From: Zoroaster sp. YZ-2022
Lineage: Eukaryota; Echinodermata; Asteroidea; Forcipulatida; Zoroasteridae
Length of the DNA stretch: 64,000 nucleotides
Direction: 5' to 3'
NCBI GenBank assembly: GCA_029582265.1
Contig: CM055830.1
Location: forward strand, 35,272,718-35,336,717
In this document: piece after piece, positions 42,348 through 54,606 of the stretch
Layout of the letters: every line of letters begins with the position of its first letter
Numbering within the stretch: position 1 is the stretch's first letter
The notes under the pieces: generated by a model
Database searches by the model: none
Told to the model about the DNA's origin: nothing
The model's input: only the letters and a program-made list of their open reading frames with translations
Program-made: the position numbers and the translations under genes

Positions 42348-44539
42348 ATGAATTGAATAAACTTGAACATGCTCTATTGGATTGCACTGACGTTTTGAAC
42401 CAATATTTATACGCTACTTAACGATGTAAAATTAATTTTCATTTTAGGCTCTTCAACACTGTCCCTCCCAAAAGAGGTTGAGATAATATTCGACAAATTT
42501 TGCAAAAACTATTTGAAAAAACATGGAAAAAGAGATCTGAAATAAAGCATGTTCAATCCTTAGCTTAGAACTGTATTACTGTATGCATGTATTTTGGTTT
42601 TCTTTTGCTCTAATTCTTTTGATTTATTTTATTGCTGATTTTATGTTTTAGTTATCAGCGTTTTAGTTTTTAGTTTTTAGTTATTGCGTACACGTAATGT
42701 TTGCTTTTTTGTTTTATTTTTTGTTGATTTTATTTATTTATTTATTTCGTTATTGATGTTCGTTGCTTAATTTTATTCCATTGTACTGTTTAGTGTTGTT
42801 AATTTTATACCATTGTTCTGTTCTTTTGAACGCACCATCATTGTGTGCCACCGATATTAAGGTGTAGGTTCGAATAAATAAACTGAAAGATTGTGTAGTA
42901 ATTGATTGATTTATTGCATTATTACAAGATTTCAAGAGGAATTTGAGTTATACAAGACACTATGCTCCCAAGTGACCTCATCCATCTTCCTCTTAAGTTG
43001 TTGTCATCCATACTCTTCATGATTTATCATCTTATCTACCTTAAGTTTGAGGTGGGCCACTTTGGTCTTACCATTTAAATCTGTGATGTAATTTATTGAA
43101 GGACAGTCAGAAATTAAAAGTAAAAAATTGGAGGCTGCTAAAAGCATTGCTCTGTGAAGGATGCATTAGTGTTACCTGTACACCTTCAATGTAAATATAA
43201 ATGTACCTGTCTGATTCAGTCAAACAGGCTGCAATTCTGTATTACATGTACCATGTATACCCCATGCAAATTACATGTACTGTACATGTACATCCTTTGC
43301 AGGGTAACCAAACACCAGTCAAAGTAACCATTGACCATTACCCCACTCTGGGGCTCAAAAACGGATGATTTTATAAAACCACTGTTTAATTTTTATATGT
43401 ATAGTAAAAATCCCTTTGGTATAGAAAAACTGCCCAAGCCTAGTACGATGTATACGTACACTGTGCAACAAGTACTTATACCTATCCTAGATACAACATA
43501 AAACATAAAATGCATAAACGCAAACATGGCATCGTATTTAAAATGTTCAACTTTTTTTGACCAATTTTTAGGGTACACGTATGTCCCATAGTATTTGTAC
43601 ATCATTGTTTAAGAGTATGTGTAGTTATCAACAAGACATGATGACTTCAAGTGACTATTACACTCAATGTACATGTACTTACTTTTCTGGAGAATGGAAA
43701 CTAATATTAAACTGAATAATGAATTGAAAACATGAAGCACAACTTAGGACTTCAGACAACAATGGCTGGCAACTGAGGGACCTTTGTTCCCTTCTGTTAC
43801 ATGAGTCTTCTGTTGAAACAAACGCATACAATGTGTACACAAACATGAACTACTACAGGATGTGGTCATGTGGTCATATGTACATGTATGTGAAAATTGT
43901 CCAGAAAGAAATTCAAGCTAGCTGTACTTACACTGTCCCTGGTAAAGTCAAATTCTGCACACCTTACAAGTCTAATACATGTACAGTACATGTACATGTA
44001 TTAATAATGTACATGTATGCAGGTCAGCCACAATAACATGTTTTATGATAGACGATTTACAGTAACTCCACCAGCCATAAGATTATTAAGAAAAACTCAC
44101 ACCAACTCATCAAATCTGCTGCTGTTTTTGTTCTGCAGCACACAGCCATGCACATTACACCTGTACTGTAGTCTCAAATCATTATAAATATAATTCAACA
44201 TTTAACATTGCCATGGAAACTGTAACACAAACCTTGGTAATGCTGTCTGGAGACACAATTACCTCTGAACTGCAAGGAATTACTGAGACCCCCTATGATT
44301 CAAGCAAGGCATCCAACCAATAAACAAACAGTAAGGCTGACACCTCTGCATGCAAACTGCCACAAATACCACCTTGGTGATTTTGACAGCTTCCAGTCAC
44401 AGAAATGTGTGCGTAGTTTTGTATGCTATAATCTTCATTTTCTGCAAAAAAAAACTACAAGTATTTACTTGACTAACTTTTTCAGATTCATTAAATATGA
44501 TGTAATGTCATATAATAGTGACTCTCTATACACAAATAA

Positions 44540-44820
44540 TTTTTTAGATTTTTGTTTCTAACAAGGTGGTTTCTGATAAAACCCAAGATCACTTACAGTG
44601 TCTCCATGTTTATCTTATCAATAAAATATCACAATTCATGAAAAAATGTCTTTGTTTCCAACAAGGATAAAACCAAGATCACTAAAGTGTCTCCATATTT
44701 GTCTTATCGATAAAATATCAAAACATATTAAAACATTTCTTTGTTTTCAACTGGGAGGTCTCACTGATAAAACCAAGATCACTTTACACAGTGTCTCCAC
44801 ATTTGTCTTCTTTATTAAAT
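44540..44820. repeat. Degenerate tandem repeat, about 105 bp x 3
   Basis: Three diverged units share AACAAGGTGG-type starts, GATAAAACCAAGATCACT, GTGTCTCCA and TTTGTCTTAT. Divergence suggests an old duplication. Confidence 0.75.
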
Positions 44821-45026
44821 ATGAACATTCGTGTACATGTATTACCACAGTATCTAGAATGTTATCAATGTGGTCTAGACAGTGGATCAAATGATTCACA
44901 GATGTTCAACATCATTTGTTGGGATATTTTTCATGCTATCAATGCCAGTTACATTGTGGAAAAATAAATCTTTTTGTAGGTCAGGTCAGAAAGGTCCTGG
45001 TTTTCTAATGTAAAGTTACAATCATT

Positions 45027-47105
45027 TTGAACAGGGTGGCCGATCCATAGGCACCAGTCTATGTTGAACAGGGTGGTCAATTCATAGGCACCAGTCTATG
45101 TTGAACAGGGTGGTCAATTCATAGGCACCAGTCTATGTTGAACAGGGTGGTCAATTCATAGGCACCAGTCTATGTTGAACAGGGTGGTCAATTCATGGGC
45201 ACCAGTCTATGTTGAACAGGGTGGTCAATTCATAGGCACCAGTCTATGTTGAACAGGGTGGTCAATTCATAGGCACCGGTCTATGTTGAACAGGGTGGTC
45301 AATTCATAGGCACCAGTCTATGTTGAACAGGGTGGTCAATACATAGGCACCGGTTTATGTTGAACAGGGTGGTCAATTCATAGGCACCAGTCTATGTTGA
45401 ACAGGGTGGTCAATTCATAGGCACCAGTCTATGTTGAACAGGGTGGTCAATTCATAGGCACCAGTCTATGTTGAACAGGGTGGTCAATACATAGGCACCA
45501 GTCTATGTTGAACAGGGTGGTCAATTCATAGGCACTGGTTTATGTTGAACAGGGTGGTCAATACATAGGCACTGGTTTATGTTGAACAGGGTGGTCAATT
45601 CATAGGCACCAGTCTATGTTGAACAGGGTGGTCAATTCATAGGCACCAGTCTATGTTGAACAGGGTGGTCAATACATAGGCACCAGTCTATGTTGAACAG
45701 GGTGGTCAATTCATAGGCACTGGTTTATGTTGAACAGGGTGGTCAATTCATAGGCACCAGTCTATGTTGAACAGGGTGGTCAATACATAGGCACCAGTCT
45801 ATGTTGAACAGGGTGGTCAATACATAGGCACCAGTCTATGTTGAACAGGGTGGTCAATTCATAGGCACCAGTCTATGTTGAACAGGGTGGTCAATTCATA
45901 GGCACCAGTCTATGTTGAACAGGGTGGTCAATTCATAGGCACCAGTCTATGTTGAACAGGGTGGTCAATTCATAGGCACCAGTCTATGTTGAACAGGGTG
46001 GTCAATTCATAGGCACTGGTTTATGTTGAACAGGGTGGTCAATTCATAGGCACCAGTCTATGTTGAACAGGGTGGTCAATTCATAGGCACCAGTCTATGT
46101 TGAACAGGGTGGTCAATTCATAGGCACCAGTCTATGTTGAACAGGGTGGTCAATTCATGGGCACCAGTCTATGTTGAACAGGGTGGTCAATTCATGGGCA
46201 CCAGTCTATGTTGAACAGGGTGGTCAATACATAGGCACCAGTCTATGTTGAACAGGGTGGTCAATTCATAGGCACCAGTCTATATTGAACAGGGTGGTCA
46301 ATTCATAGGCACCAGTCTATGTTGAACAGGGTGGTCAATTCATAGGCACCAGTCTATGTTGAACAGGGTGGTCAATACATAGGCACTGGTTTATGTTGAA
46401 CAGGATGGTCAATTCATAGGCACCAGTCTATATTGAACAGGGTGGCCAATTCATAGGCACCAGTCTATTTTGAACAGGGTGGTCAATTCATAGGCACCAG
46501 TCTATGTTGAACAGGGTGGTCAATTCATAGGCACCAGTCTATGTTGAACAGGGTGGTCAATTCATAGGCACCAGTCTATGTTGAACAGGGTGGTCAATAC
46601 ATAGGCACCAGTCTATGTTGAACAGGGTGGCCAATTCATAGGCACCAGTCTATTTTGAACAGGGTGGTCAATTCATAGGCACCAGTCTATGTTGAACAGG
46701 ATGGTCAATTCATAGGCACCAGTCTATGTTGAACAGGGTGGTCAATACATAGGCACTGGTTTATGTTGAACAGGGTGGTCAATTCATAGGCACCAGTCTA
46801 TGTTGAACAGGGTGGTCAATTCATAGGCACCAGTCTATGTTGAACAGGGTGGCCAATTCATAGGCACCAGTCTATTTTGAACAGGGTGGTCAATTCATAG
46901 GCACCAGTCTATGTTGAACAGGGTGGTCAATACATAGGCACTGGTTTATGTTGAACAGGGTGGTCAATTCATAGGCACCAGTCTATTTTGAACAGGACGG
47001 TCAATTCATAGGCACCAGTCTATGTTGAACAGGGTGGTCAATACATAGGCACTGGTTTATGTTGAACAGGGTGGCCGATCTATAGGCACCAGTCTATGTT
47101 GAACA
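45027..47105. repeat. Minisatellite, 37 bp x about 56
   Basis: A 2.08 kb array of TTGAACAGGGTGGTCAATTC plus ATAGGCACCAGTCTATG. Main variants are AATACAT for AATTCAT, CTGGTTTATG for CCAGTCTATG, and GGCCAATTC with CTATTTTG. Variants recur in blocks, indicating amplification of multi-unit segments. Divergent CCGATC units occur at both edges. No long ORF crosses it. Confidence 0.98.
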
Positions 47106-48689
47106 TTAGCCTCATTCTGATGCGTATATACAGCGTATATGTGTGTACAAGAAAAACAATGCAGCTGCTATAATGAAGGCATATATTCAAAATAATCTAA
47201 TCTTGTCAAACATTTTATCTGAGAAAAATTTGGATTTACCAACAGATAATGCTGGTTTAATGCCAAACCTTGTTCCCAGGGCATTTAACATCAAGAGGAT
47301 TGCCTTGCTTCACCCTCCACCTTCCCTGTTAAATATAAAGTAGGGAGTGTAATATTTAGAAACTTATCCATGTTTATGGTGTGCATGAAACCAATGAAGT
47401 CAAAGTATGTGCAATCAATTTCAGTATTGTCGTTGAATGACTTTTGTACATGTACCTTAGGGTGTACTGGTATTTCAAGGTTTTAGTAATAATGGTAACT
47501 GGTACATACATTTGACTGATTACATGTGTACCACCGAATTGTTCACAGAATAAACAAGGGCATGTTTACATTTTTTATACTTGTAGAAAGGAGTTACGCC
47601 TATTGTGTCATCTGTAACTGATTTATTTATGTTTAAAGATCTACATGTATCGCCTGTGGTTTTTGCTATTTTACCAGTAGTTTTATCAATTTTCTTTGAT
47701 AACAAAACATTGTTTTATGTACTTTTAATATGACATATTTTATAATCATGAAAAGCATGTTTTTACAGTAAGACTGTATCTAGTTTTATGCCTTCTTAAA
47801 ACACTTCTTCAGCTCATTTGACTTATTTTATGGAAAATGTATATTATTACAATTTGCCATATCTCACATAAATCTGCCCTAGTTTACCACTTATTGACTT
47901 TGTTTGATTTTAAATTAACTAAATTATTTTTCCACTCATACTTTGGAAATGGAGTCTATTTACATAATGTACACATGTACATTATGTCTTGCATAAAATA
48001 TTTCCAAAATATATCAAATCAATTTAATTTTGCAAGTCAGACAAAAACACTCTGTATCAGTATCAGTAATTTCTGCTTTAACGTGTACATGTACAAATGG
48101 TTTCTACAGTCCATAAAATTGCAAGCAGTCGCTTGGATTGATTAGGAATAATACTGTGTGGGAGTAAATTATACACAATGCTTGCTGTAACAAAAACTAA
48201 AATAAAAATAATGGCTTTTGGGCCATATGTTTTTTAATTGTTGATACAAGTGCACAATGTACAGTACTTCATTGTACATGTACGGTACATGTACAATGTA
48301 TGTAAAGGCAAACTGTGTCATACATGTAATATTAATATAATGGAATATATTCAATGACCTTCAGAAACAGTATTGGAATGGCCTTACACTGTACATGTAT
48401 GTAAATTTCTACAAATTAGTAAACAATGTACCTTAGTGATCACTGTGAATCAGTGTTAATTACATGTATCTCCAGATTCTGCAAATACTCATTTACATGT
48501 ACTGACAAATGCAGACCATGATCCCCAGTCGACGCACCTTCATGCACAATATACATGTACATGCATGCAAAACCAAATGATCAGTATTTGTGAAACTGTA
48601 GCAAACAAATGAGCAATAACATTGCATTCTACATTGAGTCACGTTACTAGCCACATAACAATCATCTCAAATTCAAACCACATGGTTAA

Positions 48690-49160
48690 AAAGAGAAAGC
48701 AGTGATATTTCCCCCACTGCCTAGATTCAAGGCCAAAGAATAGATCCCTGTGGAACCCCAACATTAAATGATATATACATGGACTATCCCTCCTACAGGT
48801 AAAATATTACACCCTTACAACAAATTCACTACACCTTTGAAATTATACATATGTACAGTAACTGGGCAAGGGGCAAGGAGTGATATGATATTCCCCATAG
48901 ACACCTTCAATATGAGATTTATGACCACAGCACTTACCCCTGTGGGGTACCCCAACAATCCAACATAAATAATACACATTGCTATCACTATAGGTACAAC
49001 CCATTACAAAACCTTCAATTTTTACTTTTAGGGCAAAGGCAAACACTGGTATTCCACACAGAACTGAGATCTAAGGGCATAATACAATCCCCTGTGGAAC
49101 CCCAACACATGATACAAATTGCCATCTCACATGCAAGGTAGAGGCACCACCCATAAAACC
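48690..49160. repeat. Very degenerate triplication
   Basis: CCCTGTGGAACCCCAACA-like blocks recur at about 48747, 48936 and 49090, with similar intervening text (CACATTGCTATCAC, AAATTGCCATCTCAC). It looks like an old tandem duplication of about 150-190 bp. Confidence 0.5.
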
Positions 49161-50028
49161 AATTTAAACACCTCAAGAGATTTCAGGGTACCAGTTTGTA
49201 ATTTACATGTATGTTGAACCAACAGAGGCATCCTAGTCAGTTACCAGTGAGACATGAGTGGAGTAAATTTGTTGTTCCCCAAGTGTGTAACAATGATAAA
49301 AGAAATGAAGCGTATAATTGTGATCAAAATGTCCAGCTGCAACAATGGCAAAAATGTTTCTTAATTGAATAGAACAATGCAGGGGAGGGAAAGCAAGTCA
49401 GCAGGTGGGATTTAAGCTAGGGGAAATCTCAGCGGCCTTTATCACTCCCACCAGTGGGTACAGACAGTTGTTGAGAGAACAAGGTTAAAAGACCAATCCA
49501 CTGCAACTTGCAAACGTTCTCTCTTGCTGTGTGAAGAATGGAATGTCGTGGAAAGTCGTGGAAAACATGTTCTATACTGTATGTATGATGATGTATTGAG
49601 ATACCACTCCACCACCTTGATCCCAAAGATCTTTGGGCATGTATACATGTACACTGTATTATTACTTTACACATAAAGCAAGGACCCAAGCACAGCTCTG
49701 AACATTGCTCTTGCAGCATGCATGGATATTTAAGCACATGTAACAACTGATGCTTGTAATTTGCAACTGTTGATGACGTCAATGAGTTTTACTTTTTAAA
49801 TAAGAAACGTCATGTTATTAGTTTACTTAGGCACGTACAAAGTGATGAGAGACAAGTCTGCAAGTGAATTTATGACTTTGTGAATTGACTATTAACTCAA
49901 ATTATGTCGACTCTCTTTGTGCATTTCAGACAAGCTTCTTTCATACAAAAAACTAATACAGAGCCAGACATGACATTTGACGCTACATGCTGTCTCTGAG
50001 TTTTAACTGGCCCACGAAATAACACTAA

Positions 50029-51151
50029 AGCCCTTTTCACACGACAAATGCAAACTAGGGTCCTTGGTCTCGGGCGCCAGTTGTATTGACCACGGACGTT
50101 GGTCAAAATCGGATACGACCTTTCACACGGCGAAGAAACCAACGTCCCGTGTCACATAGCCTTCGTCTTTTGGGGTGTCAAAGGTCAACATTGTTAAAAG
50201 TGCAGTTAACTGGTATCCGCACAGCTAGCGTGGAATCGCTATTGCATGTATTGATTACCATTCATTTTCCTGCGCTATTGTATTGTGTTTATTGTTAGCG
50301 TCCGTCCTCTCTCTCTCTACCACTCTCACAGCTCAGTGCAAAACATGGCGAAAAACGATATAGAATCGGTAATTTTTGAGGAAATGTCCAAAACTTCATC
50401 GAAGAAAAAAAAAAAAGCGGAGCACATGGATGTACAACGAGACCATCCAGCTGATTACGGTGGTAGGCTCCACTGAAGTCCAAAAAAGCTGGATGGTCTC
50501 GTCCACAACCACAAAGTGTGGAAAGACGTGGCGGGGGAAATGGGAATGACACACTCGGCTGAAAAGTGCCACGACAAGTGGAATTACTTAAAAAGAAAAT
50601 ACCGAGAGGTGAAGAAAAAGAATGACAAAAGTTGTTGTTGTTGTTTTGACGTTTTCTACACATTAAACTTAGCAACAAAAGCATCATCATTAACTGTTCG
50701 GGAGTCGCCACCTTGATTTAAAGGCATCCTGGGAAATTTTCTTCTTGCGCGCATGCGTGGTAGCTCTCGCGAAACAATGGTCCTTGGTCTCTGTGCGGTT
50801 TGTTCATTCACACGGCCTATCGTGGTGAACTTTCACAATGGTGTTTTTTTGTTGCTGGTCTCGACTGTGGTCAGGAAAATTGTATTTATTTTATTTATTT
50901 TATTACATTTTACACTGGCAATCAGATTACATCAATTAAATATAAAACCAAACCCTAATAAACTACAAATACACAAAAATTCATTTTAAACAAAGCCAGT
51001 GAGTGGTAAGATAGAACAGGTGACCAGCACCTCTACAAGACTACGGACCTGTGTTTGTGCAGAGCAGAGCAGAGGTACATTTCACACAAAGTGTATTTGA
51101 CAACGTTGTGTTCTTAGGACCATGGACCCCTACCCTCCTGTGAAAAGGGCT
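50029..51151. mobile_element. PIF/Harbinger-like element with TAA duplication
   Basis: Termini AGCCCTTTTCACAC (50029) and GTGAAAAGGGCT (to 51151) are inverted repeats, and similarity extends about 35 bp inward (AGGGTCCTTGGTC against GGACCATGGACCCC). TAA at 50026-50028 and 51152-51154 fits the 3-bp TWA target duplication of PIF/Harbinger. An internal Myb/SANT-like fragment supports this class. No DDE transposase was seen, so the element is non-autonomous or deleted. Confidence 0.82.
50345..50640 (+). pseudogene. Harbinger Myb/SANT-like protein fragment
   Basis: One frame begins MAKNDIESVIFEEMSKTSS, then a Lys run (KKKKK), and stops at 50476. Another frame reads PKKLDGLVHNHKVWKDVAG, then MTHSAEKCHDKWNYLKRKYR, then EVKKKNDKS. 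WKDVAxxMG, then CxxKWxxLKxxYxxxKK is the trihelix/Myb-like DNA-binding pattern of the second protein of Harbinger transposons. The frame switch shows it is broken or spliced. Confidence 0.72.
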
Positions 51152-51228
51152 TAAGTGAGATCAAATACAGTATGACATAGAAAGTGTGCCAAGCTTTCAT
51201 GTGTTGGGATATAGTACGTGTACAGTAC

Positions 51229-51266
51229 ATGTAATCATGGAGGAAGGAACTCCTCCATGATGTAAT
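51229..51266. mobile_element. Second tiny palindromic insertion
   Basis: The 24-bp core at 51236-51259 reads CATGGAGGAAGGA then ACTCCTCCATG. It is a slightly deleted version of the 27-bp palindrome at 33896. It is bracketed by ATGTAAT at 51229-51235 and 51260-51266. Flanks differ from the first copy while the core is shared. Confidence 0.75.
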
Positions 51267-51423
51267 TGTGCAGGATTAAATCATTAAAGGTGAAGTACAT
51301 ACAAGAGTGCAGGTATACAATGTTGGTTTTGTGTACATATAACAGGCGACAATCTGTGCCCTTAGTTTTAGGCCTTTTTATTTGGAGCTGTCAAGTTTGC
51401 ATACTGTATGTGCAAGCATTGTA

Positions 51424-51490
51424 TGTACATGTAAGGTACATGTACATGTATAGTACATGTATGTACATGTACACATACATGTACATGTAC
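51424..51490. repeat. TACATG hexamer cluster
   Basis: Interrupted runs of GTACATGTAC-type palindromes over about 65 bp. Confidence 0.9.
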
Positions 51491-51594
51491 TGATTAGTAC
51501 AAGACTGATTATTTTTCTGAAGCAGTGTGAATGAATGCAACCATGTCTTTGCTCTTTGATGCAACTACATTACTCCATTCAGTACACAATGTAC

Positions 51595-51935
51595 CTCCCC
51601 ACTCCCCCAATCCCCTCATACTCCCCTCACCTTCCCCCCACACTCCCCTCACATTCTCCCACACTCCCCTCACATTCTCCCACACTCCCCTCACCTTCCC
51701 CCCACACTCCCCTCACCTTCCCCCACACTCCCCTCACCTTCCCCCACAATCCCCTCACCTTCCCCTCACCTTCCCCTCACCTTCCCCTCACCTTCCCCCC
51801 ACCTTCCCCCCACCTTCCCCCCACCTTCCCCCCACCTTCCCCCCACCTTCCCCCCACCTTCCCCTCACCTTCCCCCACCTTCCCCCCACCCTCCCCCCAC
51901 CCTCCCCCCACCCTCCCCCACTTAACCCAACCATT
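51595..51935. repeat. Polypyrimidine minisatellite (CCTTCCCC/CACTCCCC)
   Basis: About 340 bp of plus-strand C/T (with A) built from CACTCCCCTCACCTTCCCC-like units, later regular CACCTTCCCCC units. The minus strand has dense G runs (GGGGGAAGGTGGGGGGAAGG), suitable for quadruplex or triplex DNA. Three long open frames through it are composition artefacts. Confidence 0.95.
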
Positions 51936-52002
51936 ACCTTCCAGAATTGATTATGTCTCTGAAGTACATGTACATGTGCAGTATACAATGTAGGTGGTCT
52001 CT

Positions 52003-52021
52003 CCCCCCCCCCCCCCCCCCC
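52003..52021. repeat. Poly-C tract, 19 bp
   Basis: An uninterrupted run of about 19 C close to the polypyrimidine array. Length should be treated with caution, since homopolymers are often misread. Confidence 0.85.
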
Positions 52022-53582
52022 ACTCCAACACCATCATCTCCAAAGACCGATTATTTTTCTGAAACAAAATGACCTGTCAAACAAACTATAAACCCAGATA
52101 AGGCCATAGAGAGTTTGACTGATGATCACCATTTCTCATTAACAGAATGTTTGACAGTTTGTATACAAATTACTAATGCAAAGGTTTTGTGGGTTTGGTT
52201 GGATAAAAACTGGCTTTTATTTATCCCCTTGGGATATTTGCTTGTTTTCTGGGGTAATCTTTTGAGCAGGTTCATAAAAAAATGTCTGTAGCTAGGTAGA
52301 GGGAGACATGCTTCAAGGTCCTTGATTTAAATGCTTCAACTTAAGTAATATGTACTGTACATGTACTGTACTATTGTGTATGTGGGTATATGTATGTCTG
52401 ATTATTGTTAGTTCAAATGTTTGTCATAACGAGAATTAATTGATAAAATATAAAAGCTTCTTCTCTTATCCAAAAACTTTCTTTACTACATGTATATTAA
52501 GGAGCGGTACTACATGACTGGAAGCAGGTTTTGTACATATATGCTATCATCCCTATTGCTATCGACCCTATTATACACTTCACATGTACAGTAGTTGACG
52601 GGTTAGGCTTGGCATTGTATGATGTAGTATACCACATTTTCCAGTGATTACATTGGCCTTTTTTTCAAGTAATCCTAATAAATCCATTTCTGTCAACCAC
52701 CTGTGATCAGTTCTTGGCCTAAGCTGAGGTCTTTAAATCCTCCATCTTGATGACCTAAGGAGTGTAGACACAAGTGTGAGGCACAAAGCCCTTCATGATG
52801 GGGGTCCGGGCATACATAAGGGACCTGGAAAATTGCTGATTCAATGTGCTCTATGAAACAATGAATGATATTCAGGACCAAGTCAGAAAAGTATTCTGGC
52901 TTTTGATAAAGTTGTGAAAAACCATTTGATTTTCCAACCCAAACTGCGACAAAATTGTTTTGAGGTGCGGAGGGGGGGGGGGAACTTTTGACAAGAATAG
53001 TAGATCTTTTGTTCTCCACTAACTTAAAAAATCCAAACAGAATTTTACATTTGTTGCACTCTTTTGCATTCAGTATGGTTTAAAGGTAGCGTCTCATAAC
53101 TCGGGAACCCTGGGAATGTTCAATGTTCCCTAGGAATGTTCCCATTGGGAATGAATTGTTTATTTGAGATCACACTACAGTGTACTGTACATGTATGTTC
53201 CCTAAATGATCATTCCAAGTTTAAAAATGCTCCCTTCGGGTTTACACTGACTCATAATAATATAATGTACATTAAGCAGAGTACATGTTCATCTGCAAAG
53301 TTTACAAGATAAATGTCAATGACATTAGGTCATTGTAAAATCACAAGAATTTCAATCTACCAAGGCAGCCTTGTGTTTTGTAAATATTTTTTGCACACTG
53401 ATTTATGATTACAATTTATATTTATATCAGAACACACCCATAACTTGTAGTGTGGGTTGGCCTTGAGCATCATCACTTTGTACCAAGTTAAACAAGGCAC
53501 CATGAATCATTTTGTTAGTACAACATGCCCAGAATTAGGTTTTAGCGCAGGAGGTCATTCCTCCTAATTTATTGGCATCAGG

Positions 53583-53810
53583 TTGACGTAGTGGTACTAT
53601 CCTCGCCTTTCACCTGATGTGTACCCGGGTTCGAGTCCCACTTGGACCAGAGCCGACATGTGGATTGGGTTATCACTTATCAGTCCCTAACATGTGACAC
53701 CTGATTGCATGGGTTTTCCCTTGAATATTAATCTGGGGTTTTCCTCCCATATAAGTTATAACTATAACTGAACATTTCTTTGTAGTTTTCTCTTCACAGG
53801 TTTCTTCAGG
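53583..53810 (+). mobile_element. tRNA-derived SINE
   Basis: The head reads GTAGTGGTACTATCCTCGCC (A-box-like) and CCCGGGTTCGAGTCCCAC (B box GGTTCGAGTCC), with TTC at the anticodon position, suggesting a tRNA-Glu-like origin. The body has CCGACATGTGGATTGGGTT, GCATGGGTTTTCCC and GGGGTTTTCCTCCC. A relative is split at 24884 and 27108, and a body scrap is near 15003. Confidence 0.8.
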
Positions 53811-54129
53811 GTTATGAGCTATGTGTACCTACATAATTCTTTACCAAAATTGTCAGTGGCAGCTAAATGCTTGCCAAGTCTGAAGGAATGTGAAGGTTTA
53901 TTATTGAAGCCATGGGTCTGTTACTGATCAAGATTTCATTATTATCTCTTTACATTCCCCAGATAACTCCCTGGTGTAGATGGGCATGAGTACATGTACA
54001 TGTGCATGTATGTTGACATTCAATATTGACATTTAGGGGTTGGGCTTGATAAGAATGTCAAGGAATCCTTGAGTTTATAGAACCACTTTGAATAAGTAAA
54101 TATATTGCTAATTAATGTATCATCAATGT

Positions 54130-54606
54130 CAGGGACGTGCACAGGGTTGTAGAGGGGCAGGGGCTCAGAGTCTGAAAAGGGCAGTGTAATTCCATGATGC
54201 GTGCGAAAGCTAAAAAAATTTTGGGCGTTATTTATTAATAAAACTGTAAGACATAGGTCTCAGTGGGAGCGGGATGTCAATTTCGTGTTTCAGTGACAGC
54301 GTGTGCCTGCCTATCAAAGACGTATAGGCGCGCGACTATGCGTGAAATCTAGTTTCGCGGAGGGGCACATGCAGGCCCGTACACAGGAATAGTAAGGGGC
54401 ATCTCTGCTGACCTAATATTTATTCTAATTTTATTCTATCCTGACATCTTTCAACTAGGCAGGGCAGTCTATGCGCAACAGGAACTTAATAATTCATTCA
54501 AAAAAAAAAAAAAAAAAAAACCTTGGGCTAAAAAGGGCACTTTTTATACTAGGCAAAAAGGGCAGGGGCTCAAGCACCCTTTGGGACCTATGTATGCACG
54601 TGCCTG
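54130..54606. mobile_element. Non-autonomous hAT element with perfect 8-bp TSD
   Basis: The left end CAGGGACGTGCACAGG and the right end, read inverted, CAGGCACGTGCATACA are terminal inverted repeats of hAT type (CAGG start). ATCAATGT at 54122-54129 and 54607-54614 is an exact 8-bp duplication. The 477-bp body has no transposase and contains an A20-type run near 54500. The exact duplication suggests recent insertion. Confidence 0.92.

Larger units (their letters stand above)
37460..42890 (+). mobile_element. Non-LTR retrotransposon with PHD-SGNH ORF1, broken
   Basis: About 5.4 kb contains, in order, ORF1 (PHD finger, coiled coil, SGNH esterase), an AP-type endonuclease, reverse transcriptase and a Cys/His C-terminus, then a T-rich 3' UTR ending near 42890 in AATAAATAAACTG. 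Small indels and stops break every ORF, so it cannot be active. ORF1 architecture is that described for CR1/L2-group elements. The RT reads differently from the L2-like copy at 25580, so the clade is left open. Both ends are approximate. Confidence 0.88.

Noticed and set aside
51531..51993. Two long Pro/Ser-rich plus-strand ORFs and a Gly-rich minus-strand ORF
   Set aside because: They are translations of the polypyrimidine array, and open frames exist on both strands because the repeat lacks stop codons.
53583..53645. Functional tRNA-Glu gene
   Set aside because: The anticodon and T stems are mispaired and a SINE body follows. A second diverged copy with the same body exists at 24884/27108.
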